Positions 41,950-55,775 of a stretch of 64,000 nucleotides of DNA are shown here, in pieces (the first letter of the stretch is position 1; the number at the start of each line of letters is the position of its first letter). Source of the DNA: Sceloporus undulatus. Lineage: Eukaryota > Chordata > Lepidosauria > Squamata > Phrynosomatidae. Below the pieces are notes generated by a model, which was not told where the DNA came from, did not search any database, and worked only from the letters and a program-made list of their open reading frames with translations. The stretch covers positions 6,604,770 through 6,668,769 of the forward strand of contig NC_056530.1 in assembly GCF_019175285.1 (NCBI RefSeq), read 5' to 3'. The translations under genes and the position numbers were made by a program.

Positions 41950-44800
41950 AAAAGGGCACCCTAGGCCCAGAGAGAACAAGCCCTGGACGAGTTCCCAGGA
42001 GCAAATTTCCAAGGGACAACTGGGAGGGAAACGGCTTTGCCCCCAGCACACAGCTGGGGCACCAATGGCCTAAAAAGTCAGCTAGGTGCCATATGCCACT
42101 GAAGCAGTGAATCTACCAACCCGTGAGAGAGCAACATGTCCTTGCACGCTTTGGATAACCTATGTCATGATCCTGGACATTTCCCATTTGTTAAAAAACG
42201 GGGTTCTATTTGTTGTAGAAATAGAAATTTGACGGCCAAGGACGTTGTACGACGGAGGATGAAAGTGACCATTCACCCTAGGGGACGCACACACTGGCTT
42301 CCTTAAAACCTATGTGTTGTAACCTCCTTTCGGGCTGGTGCGAGGGAAGGCTGGGGATTTGAAGAACATAAAAGGTAAATCCCTTCTGGTTTTTCTCTCG
42401 GGTGTTACCAAAGGGCAAAAGGCAGCCCACAGCGTTTTCTCCATTACATTTAGAGATTAGGGGTTTGGGCAAAAGTTAATGGCCCAACAAAGAAGGGCTG
42501 GCATAACAGCGCCCTAATGAACAATTTTTTTTTTTTTTGGTGTGGCTCTCGAGAAACCCCCCGGGGTGAGGGACAAATTACTCCCCCAAAAAAATAAAAG
42601 AAACATTTTGCCCCACTGGGGGCTGCCACAGGTGACATTTCTTAACTGACGTGGGACGGTAGGGCAGGACAATGTTATGGGCATATAGGAGTGGCCATGG
42701 CTGGGGGCTGTTCACATAGAGTCTCTGTTTTGAATAAAGGAGCCTTTCCCTTCCCGGGCCAACTAAACATGACCCCCCCCCCCCCAAAAACAGCCTTACT
42801 TAGAGCCACAGTGAAATGACAAATTGCCCCTAACCGGGGAAAAGGAAAACATGGACAAGGGGGCAAAAAAAAATTTTTTTGGCCAAGGTGTGTAATGAGA
42901 GGGACATGGCCCTGGGGGGGCCTAGAAACAAGCCCCCCTAGCTATCCAGTTGCCCCCGTCTGCAAATTGAACTTAGCTGCATGAATTGAAAACGAGTTCC
43001 GGATATCTATGTGGAGATACGGGCCACAATAAGGGGCAAGCCCCTGGTGGAGCCAATTGTTTGTTACCAATGGCCAGTGCTGGCGGCCCACAATGTTGTT
43101 GTTAGTTCAATTCTGGAACGGCATTCCAGAGTCGTACTCACGCCTTCCATCCTTTTTGAACCAACTTTGGTGTACAAGTTGAATTACCCCGCTTGGATTA
43201 CAACCCATTGGTAAAACCACTTAGAGAACTTTGCTTAGTTTTCAGTATGAAGTGCTATAAAAATGTGTCAAATGCTATATTAGGGGCATACATGAAAAAT
43301 GGATTATACCCTGGTGGGATAGAAATGGGGGCACGGCCATGATGGGGCAGGCATGGCAAGCCAGATCTGGCACGAGTACTGGCCTGAACAATCTGCAACA
43401 TGAAAAACTGCAAGATCCCAGAAGCTCCTGATACATGGCTGGTGTTGCCATTCAAAGGTTATCCTGAGGTATACCTGTGAGACAGTGTCCTCTAAACTCC
43501 AGTTAAATGATATGCATTTCCCAAACCTATAGGTTGGATCATTTGAATTCACAACAATTACAAACCATACATTATACGCTGTTCATCATGCCTGTTATCT
43601 CCATTGAGTAGCCAGATTTTACCATTTTCAATTGCAAATGCAGGGATGGCTAATCACATGCTGAATTTAGTAGTTTGAGAATGTTCCCGAATGAACATCT
43701 TTTCTGCTTGAGGCTGTTAAGGGAAAAGATATTGCCCAAGTTGTTGTGAAAAAAAGTGCAAAATTTAAAAATTGTGCTCCTACTATTTATGGGCCATAAT
43801 TAATGCTAATGGCTAAGAGTGCAACATAGGAAAAGGGAGGGGCTTTAATCTGAGGCCTGATGACCCCCCCCCCCCATTTTTCTGTGAACATATTTAGTGT
43901 ATAGTATACTTTTCAACATCCTCACAGAAACGCAAGGGGGGACACTAATGAAACTTTGCTGTACCTGCCTAAATAGGAATTATTGTTCCTGTTACACAAC
44001 GTTTTTTAAAACCAAAGGGAAAAGGCCAGATGATGGTTACTGAGGTACTTGGAAGAATTTTTGATACTCTGAGGTGCAAGGTTTCCATTCCCAAGGGGGT
44101 CAGGAATGTTGAACTAATTAGAATTAAATTAAATGATAATTGAATCCAGCATTTTAATAGTCTAGGCTTACAAATGCTGCTGATTAAGCATGCCTGCCAA
44201 AGTAGTATGTATTGGAAACCTAAAATTTCCTTGGAGAAGCACAATTGAGGTGAAATAAATGGGTGTCAGCTCTAGTGATGTAAATTGCTCTGGCTTATTC
44301 TTCCCAATCTGAAGGTGGCGGGGAAAGTTTTTATTGCTGTTCTCAGCTTCTCTGTGGATGTAGAAATTCTATGGCGCTCCTTGCCAGGTGAGAGGACCTT
44401 TTCCAAAAAATTCCGAATAAATGAATAAGGGGACAACCAATGAAATCAAATTACATTTGATATTATTTTGTTGTAAGAGTTTAATGGAGGGTTTTTTTAT
44501 GGCTTTAATGGTTCACAGACACAGAGAAATTAGGGCAATGAAAGACAGCTGAAGTACAAGGGGAAAGAACACACCCCCCCACACACACGACCACAACAAC
44601 TGACCTATTCTTTGGTCCACCTCCCAAAAACTTCTCCCTTTGAGAATCGTGTGGGGAACACACCCCTTTTGGTAGGTCTGGACTCTTGGGGACCTGGATT
44701 TTGAAGTGGACGTTGGTTATAGCGGAATAGAGATTGAACTGTGGTTTCTTTCCTCAAAGTTTGTATTCGCAACACTCAGAACCATGGGTGGGGATGCCTT
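41950..44800. other. Gene-free, homopolymer-rich segment
   Basis: Many runs of 8-13 identical bases (for example C13 near 42772, T11 near 42528, C10 near 43865). No coding structure. A tail-like phrase near 43210-43260 ('gtgctataaaaatgt') suggests old LINE/SINE debris. Base-calling quality may be poor here. Confidence 0.4.
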
Positions 44801-44811
44801 AGTGGTGATTT

Positions 44812-44951
44812 TCCAAACTCTGTGGCCTTCACCAGATGTTTTTGGACTTCATCTCCCAGGAAGCCTCAGGCCTCCTTGGGCCAATATTCGGGATTTTGGA
44901 GAGCTGAAATCCAAAAAACCCCTGGAAAGCAGTGTTGGGAACCACTGGGCC
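44812..44951. mobile_element. Palindromic hAT-like MITE
   Basis: 'agatgtttttggacttcatc' pairs with 'gctgaaatccaaaaaacccc', and the right end 'gttgggaaccactggg' is of the 'cagtggttcccaac' class. Confidence 0.6.
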
Positions 44952-45360
44952 TAGATGAACGACCCCTTTGGATTTTCTCTGTCCTGGTAATTCCAACCAA
45001 CTCCTGTTGCTGTGGGGAGTCTTAATGAAAGAGAAAGGCAATCGTCAAGCAGTCCAGGTCAAGGGAGGCAACTGAATCAGGTCATTACCAGGTCAAAGGA
45101 TGAAGAGCCAGGGAAGTCCAAAGTAAAATGAAATGGACTCTGAAATCATGTATAGGTACTAGGAATGTTGGCGCAGGGAACAGACGAGTTGGGTTCCACA
45201 CTAAGCCTTGGGAAGACTCAGCTCTTTAATGGCTTGACACCTGCTGGTCCTAATCAGAGCTTAGAATGATAGAATCGTAGAACAGAACAACGGAGAAACA
45301 GCATGGTTCCCATTGGAAAAGGGGTCAGACAAGGCTCCATCTATCGTCTTGCCTTTCAAC

Positions 45361-45631
45361 GTATATACAAACAAACAAACAAACAACAAACAAGTCTTCA
45401 TTTATATGAAACCGCTTCCCAACACCCCGCCTAAGCAGTGTCTAAAGCGTTTACACTTGTAGCGGAATTTGCCCCACCAACAATCTAGTAAACCATTTAT
45501 GACCTCCAGTGGAAGGATGCAAGCCTGAGTCGAGCTTGGTCCTTTTGCTGGTCTCGAACTCGCAACCTTATGGTTTTGAGTGAGTGGCTGCACTACAGGC
45601 ATTTAAACTACTGTGCCAGCCAGGGCTCCGT
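45361..45631 (-). mobile_element. tRNA-derived SINE, AAT-tailed family
   Basis: The minus strand reads 'gccctggctggcacagtag', 'ataaggttgcgagttcgaga', 'aggcttgcatccttccactg' and an AAAC-rich end. Confidence 0.78.
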
Positions 45632-47329
45632 GAACATATAGTAAGGAAAGCAGCTTGAACACAGAAAGGAGGAGGGAGAAGAGGAGGAAGGAATATCAAC
45701 AATCTGAGATATGCTGACAGCCCATAATACTGCAAGTGGTTGCTGTAGAAGGGGCGTGAGGAATCCATATAGAGGGGCCAAAAAGACACACAAATAGGTC
45801 CTAGAGCAGATCAAGCCAGAAATCTCCTAGGAAGCCAGGATGACAATGGGATGTCTCAGCAAGCAGGGTTACCATGAGTTCGAAATTAAGGTGAAGACAG
45901 TTAACACAGCAGGCAAGCATTATAGGAAAGTCATGCATCGGTAGGATTTTCCACTAAGACAGGGAAGTGAACACCACCCTATTGGCAGGATGTATAAACT
46001 TGGCTGCAAGTAGAAATATTAGACATGGACCCTGGCCATTCACATCTCAAAGGGGGTTTTCTTAGCAAGATGAGTTTCAGGTGTGGTTGTAGGGAGTGTT
46101 GTTTTGCCGTTTTGCCGATGTATCAGGTTGAAAGAGTGTATTTTGCGCCAAGTGCCCCTGCTTCAGATTACAATACAATGCAATCCCCTAATGGTCTACC
46201 CAGAAGTAGGCAAGCCCAGAGGCTTTATTCTGAGTAGCTTGGCATGCGTAAAGGTCTTTGTAATGTTTGCTTTCAAATTTGCTTTGGATAAACAAGACTG
46301 TTAGCGTACAACAATCTTCCAGTTCAGGGCTTCCAGATAGCTAGAAGGGAAATAAAAGTGTGAGGGGAGGAACTGCATTAGTAAAGATAAACAAATGGGA
46401 CTAATGTCTTCTGCAGGCCAAGTGTGGATAAAGTTTAATTTTCCTCTGGCATGCAATGTTCGCGGCATGCACAGACAGGACCCTCCAGAGACACAAAGGA
46501 AAAGGGTAACAGTATCAGCAATAAGGCCTTTAAAACAAAACAGATCCTGTTGTCTTTATGGAAGGCAGAATTAATAGGGCAGCAGCTCTCTGAGTGTTAA
46601 AAGACCCTGAACTGGAATGCTGTTTACATAAAAGTACTAACCCTTACATCGAATTTTCATTTGAAGGTTCATTGCGGTCATTGGGCAAATGATGTAAAAT
46701 GAAAATTCTACACCTTGGTCAAGTAGGTGCCAAATGTCACAGCTTATAAAAGGACTTGATTCAAGCATGTAGAACCAAATTCGACAAGTTTAACAAACAA
46801 TGGCCAGCTGTCATGATCACAAAATAAAAATCGATAATGTCAACTGAACAGTAAGGCACAGTAAAATGTACTGGTGAGAGAATCTGGAAAGGAGCCACAT
46901 TAATGTCTTGCTTAATGCATAAGAGTAGCATGTAGCCAGTCACTGACAATCCACCCACACGTCAAAGATTGGTGTGAGGAATAAAATGAGTGGTGGAGTT
47001 ATGCAGATGACTTGGACAAGAACCTTGAGAATAAAAATGTGTGGGTAAATAAACTCAGATGTTGCCCTCAGGATTACTGTCCCTAAAACACATTGCAAAC
47101 AAATAAAGCAATTGAAAATGAGGTATGGGAAACAATTCCTGGTGTGTGTTGGCACATAAAGTCTATCCAGCAATATGCGCTCAGCAGAGCTGATGTCCTG
47201 TGGCCGCATCTCTCAAATTACGGAAGGCCTGAGGGGCGGTTGCTGTGGGTCACTTTTGCAGAGCCGGGGAAAGTGGGCTTCTTAGTTGCCCCCCCCCCAA
47301 TTCTGATGAATAGGAATAAAAAAAGACCT
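45632..47329. other. No gene recognised
   Basis: No splice-bounded coding. Some short frames only. Confidence 0.3.
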
Positions 47330-48140
47330 TAGAGGCTAGAATTTAGTAGGCAAGAGGATAGCATCAGTTAATGAGATAACAGAACTTTCTAAATTATATA
47401 TAGAAAACAGGGGATGGCTAAATCTGGAAATGTGGAAAAACGGAAGGAGATTTTTGGACACATGTGGTGGACATGCAATAAAAACAAAAAGAATTTTGGC
47501 AAAAAATCCTGGAACTATCCAAAAGATTTCAGCAGAATAGACCACGCGAAGCAAAAGTTATGCTTATTAACAGGACACAATATAAAAATACCATAAAAAA
47601 GAATAGAATTATTCTGTACATGGTTACATGTGGCAAGAATTTATAGCCCAGCACTGGAAAAGGTACTATGATCCATCAAGTAGAAGAGTGGTTGATTAAA
47701 TATATGAGGCAAAAATATGGATATAATTCTGCCTCACTAAGAGGAAAAGATAAAATAGATGAGAAGAATGGAATGTCCTTAAAAAGATTGAAGGAAAGAT
47801 GACAAAAAATAAATAATAAATAGTAAATGAATACTAGAGGATAAAATTACATCAACACAGGAACAGATAAATACAGAAGCATAAATATCAGGAGTAAAGA
47901 GTAATTTTTATGATGTGGGAATACGCAATTGTAAAGGAAGTATGACGAGAGAGATAAGAATTTCAAATATCTTTTTGTAAATAAGACATGTGTTGTTTGT
48001 TAGATAGACGGTAATGTTAATATTGGTACACTTGCTTTGTTTTGTATTAGTTATTGTTTTGTTTCTTTCTTTCTCTTCTTTCTTCTTCCATTCGTAATGG
48101 TAAACGTTTTATTCGTAATAAACTTATTAGAAAAATAAAT
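47330..48140 (+). mobile_element. L1 LINE, 3' end
   Basis: Decayed end of L1 ORF2. A plus-strand stretch reads HMWWTCNKNKKNFGKKSW, the Cys-rich block late in L1 ORF2. 'ataaaaatatggatataat'-type AT-rich sequence follows and the element ends in 'aaacttattagaaaaataaa'. Multiple stops. 5'-truncated. Confidence 0.65.
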
Positions 48141-51100
48141 ATAACAGAACTTTCACACAAAGTGGGAAGATCATGCCTGGACTAAGCATGAAAGTTACTG
48201 AAAGTATAAATGGTAGTGAATCTGTGTTAGTTTCTTGTTCTAATTCCAAAGCATAGAAATGCCAGTAAGAGCAGGTTTCCAAGGAAATTAAGCAATGTGA
48301 CAAGAGCCCTGGGCCTGTTTCATATTTCCCTCCTTGTGTCCTCACACCCCCAGCCCATTGCCTTTTATGTGGAATAATACCTGTCTGATCATTGGGAACA
48401 CGAAACTGAAAATGTCGGAGTTGAAAGAGTGCAGAGTTAGAGTAGCAGTTTTTTCCCATCTGTTCTTAATCTCTTCCTCCACCTCCGTAAAATTGCATCA
48501 GAAGCTAATTACTGCTAATTAACCAGTGAACTGAATTATGCCAAAACAAAGGGGAATTAAGGCTTAACGGTCTCATCAGCCTGATTAGTTTTGTGCTATT
48601 TTGGTTTTGCCAACAAGGGATGTATAAATCTGTCAGCTCAAACTGTCTCAGAGTTGCTTTGTTGGACTGTCAAGTTCATTATCTGGTTCAGATGCCAGAT
48701 GCTCATGAGCCTCACCCCCAAAACTATATGGAAGTTTGGCATGTATTTCTGTGCACATTTTTTAATATGACAAACGTTCTGTTCCCCACATTGATTAAGA
48801 TATTTTTAAAGACAGGAAACTTCCCAATAAATTTCAATAGTGGTAATATGCATTTTCCAATGATGTCATGAAATTCAATCACAAACGAAAATTGCGATTT
48901 GAATCTCGTATTTGGATACCATCTCTTTTTGTGGCCTTTCTTGTTCCCACAGTAAAAAAAACACGTGGAGGCTCTGCAAAGTATGCTTCATGAGCGATTA
49001 AAGTCCCTGACTGGTCGAAGGCCAACTTATTAGGAAATGAGAATAAATTGTCTAATTTTGCAGGGAGATCAGTAAAGAAGGATGGTAATGAGGGGCCTTT
49101 ATTGGAGCACATACAGTGGGCCAAACATTGCTACATTACACGGAGGGAAGCTGGAATTTTTAGAAAAGGAGTAGATAAACCTCCAAGCAAGAAAAACTCT
49201 TAACTAGATTTGTTAAGACGGGGCATAATCAATAGTCAAATGTTATTAGCTTTTGCCAATGGCCTTTCCATAAAAGTAATGAAAAACAACAACAAAGTAC
49301 ATACAATATCAATTTACAACAGCAGTGGTTATATGGCAATTTATGATTTATAAACTGACATTTTAGAAAATTTAAGATAACTATATATAACTAGTCTAAA
49401 ATTATTAAATAAATCACCATCTTTACAACTTAGGGCGTATGTCTGCATGTATTTTTCCTTCCTAATTCTTTGGGCTGCGAGGCATACAAGCTACGTCTCC
49501 AGATCAGCAGATTTTGTCCAATCTGGAGGAGGTAAAAACCCACTTCTTGTGGATCTCTGGGCAAGGGCTAGTTTCAATAAGGTGTCACAAAATCATTCCC
49601 CCGAGGTTCACTATATAGTGGACAAAACAATAGGTAGTGGACAAGGGTCCTTTATTTTCCGGGCAGCATACATGCATGTGCGGCATCCTTCATTGGGATG
49701 CTTCGAATGCCCCCCAACTCTCTATGTGCTGTGTCCATCAATTCATCTTATTCTGTGAAGGTCTTTTCCCGCAATTGTACAAATGGTTTAAATTGTTTAG
49801 GGTAGTCTGCGTGTTCACAAATCTCCGTTATTTATTATATAAATGGTGACACATGGGGGAAAATAGACAGTATTTAAATCTCTTTGTGTGACGAACTTCC
49901 TTTTCTCGATGCTTAGGCTCTTTTTCTGTGCATCGGGTTGAGTCCTTAACTCAATTTGATACAACTCCATATTTGATGTTTCAGTTGGGCAACATAATGC
50001 CCCAGTTTTTTAATAGGTATGCCATTGGATAGATCTAACAAACAGTTTTTGGGTAGCCTAGTATTATCCATCCCTGTAACGTAAGCCAATACATGTAATT
50101 CCTTTGTCTCTTGGCTCTGCTATGCTTAGCAGGCAATTTCCAACCTGACCATGCAAGTTAAAGCATCTTTGGATAGACACAATGACACTCAAACATAATC
50201 TGAGTTGGGGTCGAAACTTGATAGGTTTGACTGGCCATAAGTGCAAGAGGCATCTTACAATTTAAATAGACACAATGAGAAAGTTTTTACTGGGGCCAGT
50301 TTACAAAGGATCGTATAAGTCCCCTATTTTGGAATAGCTTCCTGGCTAGGAGTTATTTTGTATAAGCACAACTGTAAGAGATGGTTATGATCTATTAGTC
50401 CATAGAGGCTTAGGCTGAGACGTAGTATTCCCGTGGATGACGCTTCCAAACGTCCACCAGGGACAGCTTTCACTCCAGTCAGCGGCATCATAGCAGGCTC
50501 ATCTAGTAAGGAGAGAGGCCTATTGGTGACTGCTCCAAGTCTGTGTAATTTCCTTGCAGTGAGTTTTGGCTGATCCCCTCTTTGTTCTCATTCCACGGAA
50601 AAAGGTAAGGCCTGAAGGTGTGGAGACAGAGAAACATCTTCTCTCAAGTGTGAGGGCCTTCGCGTGGCTGCTCTCAGGGTCGGAAGCCCGCTTCCCGAGA
50701 ACTGATGGCTTTTTTGCCATGGTTTCATAGGGGCAGGGGGATATATTTTGGCCAGCAGGCCTTTGAGGGTTGACGTTGGTTCAGGGGAAAGGGGCTTTCC
50801 TGGGTGTGTGGTTTATATAATTTGTGGTTTATAAGTTTGTGGTTGCTTATAGTACTGTAAGTGTGGTAATGGGAGGGGACAGATGTCCTCTGATGGTTTC
50901 CAAACTAGTCAGGAAGTGGTCACGCTGGAGACCCAACACCCCTGGATGACACTAAGGAGACTGTCGAATTATAGTGGCAAAGTAGTGGTTTTATGCCAGT
51001 GATAGCATCTCCCTATTTCTGAAATGCCTTCAGGAGAAATCTGCTTGGGAAATCTGCTTGACATTCTCATGACTATCGTCGCCTTCAGGCCTGCTAAATC

Positions 51101-51599
51101 CATGGCTTTTCCTGGCACATTACATCGGTATACAGTGTAATGTCAAATGCAGGTAAAGAACGTCGCATTCTTCTTTTTTCTGTCGCCAAAGCCGTGGAAG
51201 CACATGTTCACGAATTATTCCAGATTCTGAATGCTGGCAAGGAATGATCTTAGCACCTATAGATAATCGCCTATGCTGGCCTCCAGTGTCTATGGCCAAA
51301 TTAATAGTCTAGCTCGCCCACTGTGAGGGCCTCAGGTGAAGACCGAATTCCATGTGAAGCTATTAAAACAAATACGTTTGGCTCCTAGTTTGGCTTCTCA
51401 TTCACCGGCAGTGATTTTACATGGTCAAGCGTCTCCCGCAGATGGGGGGCTGGCAGTCATTGTCCCCTCTGTTCAGGAAATGGGTCAAGACAATCCACAA
51501 ACTACAACCAAGCAATTAGCCTAAGAATGCAATTAGTAAACTCTAGGCAAATTCACCTACACAGAAAAATCCTAGACAGGTTGGAACATAGAACTACTA
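48141..51599. other. No gene recognised; probable LINE debris
   Basis: Contains isolated open stretches without family motifs. Some may belong to the decayed LINE that follows. Confidence 0.3.
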
Positions 51600-53650
51600 C
51601 AATGAACAACCTGGCTTTATAAGAATGCCAATCTACTATTGATCAAGGTGTTATTCGACAATCATCTGATTGGGGAAAGATTCCTCTTAGTAATATAAAC
51701 TCCCTGTATGCTAACTTCAATAGACCTCAAAGCAGCTTTTGATTCCATATCTGAACCATACTGTGGGGGGGAAATGAAGCATCCGCATTGATAGACAATT
51801 ATTCCATTTTAGTAAGAAATGTTGTTGAAGGGGCACTTCCCTAAAGTTTAGGATCTACCAGGGTCACCATTTTTGTTGTCGTTAATCCCCACTCGCAACA
51901 GCAATCTTACTAGAGCATTAAAGGCGAGAAAGAGTAAAGCAAAGTATACTGGCACAACACTTCGGTTTAATTTTTACATTAATTTTTGGTGGCTACACTT
52001 CCACAATATTAATTTTCACATCTTTCAAAATTAGCTGGAACAACATTGGCGCTTATCTCAATGGACAAAACACATGACTGCAACTCAATGGTATGCAGCC
52101 AGTTGGGCAGGATGCAGGCGGGAATTATGGCACATAGTTGCCGCTGATTCCGAGTGGCAGCCCGGACTACAGCCTGGTTTCCCAGCGCACTTGGGAGGCC
52201 GCTTTTTTTTTTTAAAGCCAGGGCGTTTTTCTCGGACTTGAATAGTGGTCTAAGGAAATGCACGATGGGACCCCGGAGCTGCACTTTTGCAGGGTAGCAT
52301 CAGTGGCAATTACATGTAGAAGGCCCACCTGCATCCCACAACCTGGCGGCATCCATTGGGGTGGGCAGTTGGGTTTTTGTCGCATAGCGATAAGCTTCCA
52401 GTGGTGTGCTGCAGATGATGCAGCCTATTGGTCTCAAAAGAGCATTGAGGAGCACTGTTTCTCTTTTGCAGAAATACACGTAGTGCTTATCTAATCAAAA
52501 TAACAAGATTATACTTGTCAAAGCCTAGGGGACAGTCTGGACTATAGATGGTCCAAGAGAGAACAGAGATCCTGCGTCATTACCTGGGGGTAGTTTTCTC
52601 CATGCTTCAGGAAGCAGGAAATTGCATTGTGATCTATGTTGCCAGCAATGGTCAGAGGAGGGCATTGGCTATACAAAAACAAAACAAAAACAAAAAGATC
52701 TAAAGGCGGCTACTATATAGTGGCAGCTCTGAAATTATTTGTAGCAAAGACAATAGCTCTGGCTGCTTATAGGGTGCTCAGCTTGATCCTTCTTAATTTT
52801 TGCAACCCTACTGGAGGTATACACTAAATGCTTGAGATCAGTTCTTCAGGTCCTCAGATGTGTTTCCAACTCTATCTTGTGGCGTGTTTTTCTGAGCCGC
52901 AGAGTTGGAAATCATCACTCCAATTACTGGTTCAGAGTCTCATTTTCCTGTTGGTCGTGCGCCCATTGGTCTGAATAGGAATTTGCAATCTAAGGGGAAA
53001 CCCAACAGGTACAACTAAATTCTAGCTTTGGGCCTTTCTCCCCTGGGTTTTTACCAAGTATGAGTTTGGACCAACTAAAACACTACAAAATAGTGTAATT
53101 ACTGAAAGTGATTATCTTCTTGTCATGAATACCTGCAGGTATCGCTACAACGCCTGTGGCATATTAAGCACTTTAGAAACCGCCTAACAGTGTAATTTGA
53201 TGCCTTGACCCTGGCTCAATCTGTGCTCTTCCTCTTTCAGATGTTCTCAAAGGATACTATAAGGAAAATACCATATCTGGAGAGATACTGCTTAATGTGA
53301 CGCTGGCCAAACTGAATCTGTGGAACATGTGTTTTCTTCTCTTCAGTGCTTGTTCTAATATTATTTAAGAATCTGTGTTGTCTATGTTGCCATTACTTCC
53401 ATATGTATGCTGGACACAGTTAGCAGTTTTCTTTTTTCTGTCTTCCTGTGAGCTTTCTGGTCCTAATATTACCGGACATGCAAAGATGGGCCAAACGGTG
53501 CTCGGCGAGCTATCAAAACAATGATTAGCTCAAGGATTATATGATAATTCAGTGCTGGTTTCTTTTAGGTTGAGTAGGACTTGATCACTGTCAGCTAAAT
53601 GTTATCTGGAATTGCCTTTCTCTTTTTATCTGCTCAATAATGTAAGTTTA
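51600..53650 (+). mobile_element. Decayed LINE, possibly R4/Dong-like
   Basis: Near 51720 the plus strand reads DLKAAFDSISEPY, a non-LTR reverse transcriptase block. Near 53260-53340, 'gagatactgcttaatgtgac' and 'gaatctgtggaacatgtg' read as the RYCL...ESVEH zinc-knuckle-like end seen in R4-type LINEs. Many stops. Boundaries and clade are uncertain. Confidence 0.45.
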
Positions 53651-54154
53651 ACCTTGGGGTACTTATAGAATGTTTTAAATTTTCACAAATCATATTATAA
53701 CGGGTTTTTATACACTGGTTTAGGACGCTCATAAATATTTACTTATGTTAGGCATAGGTTTTAACAAAATGTTTTCTCATACTTTCAAAGCAAGGACAAA
53801 AAGCCATAGACCCGCCAGTTCCACAGAGAACCGTACTTCAAACGGGCAATGGGAAGCATCCTCCACCACAGTCCAAGAGGCCAGTCCAGGTTAGGTAGTG
53901 CAGGATAATGCATAGGGAACCTATGGGCCCTTGTCTTTCCAAATATGGTTAACAATTGAGACAGGAACTTAGTCGTATCTTTATTGTTTGTGTAGAAAAG
54001 GATTTCAGCAATTATTGCTATTACCCGTGTAAGAGCAGCCCCTGAATTTTCCCCTTTTTAGAAATACAAGCATTAAAAGTAAAGAGCTGCCATCCACTTG
54101 CTTTCTGACAACCCTGCTTTCAAGANNNNNNNNNNNNNNNNNNNNNNNNNCTGT

Positions 54155-54385
54155 CCCCAGGATGCTGTGACACTATGAGCCGCTCCACATGGCACACGTC
54201 ATCATGGGACTCCTCTGATGCTGCATCAGTATGACACAGCGCCGAAGGAGCACCTTCAAGATGCTCTGGCTTTCCAGGAAAGGCCGGATTGGGGCTGTGG
54301 CATGCTGTTGCTGCAGTCCCAATCCGGCTAAGAAAGGGGCAGTTTCACACTGCCCCTTAGGCGCTGTAGGTACAGTGCCTTAGAC
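54155..54385. mobile_element. GC-rich MITE-like segment
   Basis: Contains inverted words ('ccggattggggctgtggcat' against 'gcagtcccaatccgg') in AT-rich surroundings. Family not recognised. A 25-N gap lies just left. Confidence 0.35.
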
Positions 54386-54615
54386 TGAGTTTTTAAAGCA
54401 ACTTTCATCTTTTTAATCCCACCCCAAAAGAATGTGCAGCATTGAAGTAGGTGGTTATGGCCACAATCCTATTGTTCAGTCTAATATATGCACATCAATA
54501 CAACTTCTGTAATGTTGCAGAAGGAGGTATTGAGTATCTTCTTGTACACTTCCATCCCCCACCCCCCACTCCCAATGCTTAGCACTGCTGTATGATCCCA
54601 TTGGTTTGATTGTAT

Positions 54616-54876
54616 TTATAATAATAATAATAATAATAATAATAATTTGTTTTATTTATATACCGCTATTCCAAAGATCATAGCGGTGAACAGCAAGTAA
54701 GCTAATTAGCAAGTAAGCTAATTTGCCCCCAACAGTCTGGGTACTCATTTAACGACCTTGGAAGGATGCAAGCCTGAGTTGAGCGTGGGCCCTTTTGCTG
54801 GTCTTGAACTCGCAACCTTGTGGTTTTGAGTGAATGGCTGCAGTACAGGCATTTAACCATTGTGCCACCAGGGCTC
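54616..54876 (-). mobile_element. tRNA-derived SINE, AAT-tailed family, near full length
   Basis: AAT repeat, 'tttatttatataccgctatt', twice-repeated 'gcaagtaagctaatt', 'ggaaggatgcaagcctgagt' and 'gaactcgcaaccttgtggtt' on the plus strand give the whole SINE backwards. Confidence 0.85.
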
Positions 54877-54969
54877 GTATTTATAGGATATACACTGGAG
54901 GGCAATGTGTACTCTTTCTGTGGTTTGCACAACTGCAACTAGATGACACCAGGTGCCCGCTGCTCTCTG

Positions 54970-55210
54970 TTAGCCAACAACAACAACAACAACAACATTT
55001 ATTTATAACACCCTTTTTACCAAAGGGCAGAACATCAGGCATATATAATCAAGACCAAAACAAAATATATAATAAAGACCATAATACTACAATATACTAA
55101 AAATAAGATTGCCACACCCCACTAGTCTCTGCCCATCTCAGCAATTTTAGGCACACTCAGCGGCTTAATCTGGTGAATCAATGAGGGAGGTCTTTAATCC
55201 TTTAAGAAAA
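54970..55210. repeat. CAA-led dispersed repeat
   Basis: CAACAA repeats, then 'atttatttataacacccttt' and an AT-rich body. Resembles the family at 880 but weakly. Confidence 0.35.
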
Positions 55211-55261
55211 CAGGGAAGATCCTCCTCCACCTGGATGTACAAAGGAAGATGTACAAAATCC

Positions 55262-55442
55262 ACCTGGATGTACAAAATCCGACCATATCTCTCCGCCTCT
55301 ACTGCCAAGATCCTGGTCCATGCCCTAGTGATCTCCCGACTTGATTACTGTAACGTCCTCCTGGCTGGGCTTCCTCTTTCTCACCTCCGTCCTTTAATCT
55401 CTGTCCAGCATTCAGCTGCACGCATTATCACTTCCACCCACC
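55262..55442 (+). mobile_element. L2-clade LINE reverse transcriptase fragment
   Basis: The plus strand encodes IRPYLSASTAKILVHALVIS and RLDYCNVLLAGLPLSHLRPL, the thumb region of an L2 reverse transcriptase. It runs into the 100-N gap. Confidence 0.85.
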
Positions 55443-55542
55443 NNNNNNNNNNNNNNNNNNNNNNNNNNNNNNNNNNNNNNNNNNNNNNNNNNNNNNNNNN
55501 NNNNNNNNNNNNNNNNNNNNNNNNNNNNNNNNNNNNNNNNNN
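55443..55542. other. Assembly gap, exactly 100 N
   Basis: Ends at the first base of a 233-bp foldback repeat, which may have broken the assembly. Confidence 0.98.
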
Positions 55543-55775
55543 GGCCTGTTACAGACTGCCAAAATAAAGCTGCTTTGGGTCTCTTTGGAGGTATGCTGTT
55601 TAAATGATGCATGCACCCTAAGAATCCAGAAGCTGCACCAAAGCTGCACTCCAGTGCTTAGGAATGGAGTGTGGCTTTGGTACGACCTCCGGACTCTTAG
55701 GACCCATGCATCATTTAAATAGCATACCTCCAAAGAGACCCGAAGCAGCTTTATTTTGGCAGTCTGTAACAGGCC
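55543..55775. mobile_element. 233-bp foldback MITE, copy 1
   Basis: The whole element is one hairpin: ends GGCCTGTTACAGACTGCCAA and its complement, with arms that pair nearly to the centre around 'cagtgcttaggaat'. Copy 2 (60808-61040) is the same length and inverted relative to this one. Confidence 0.9.
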
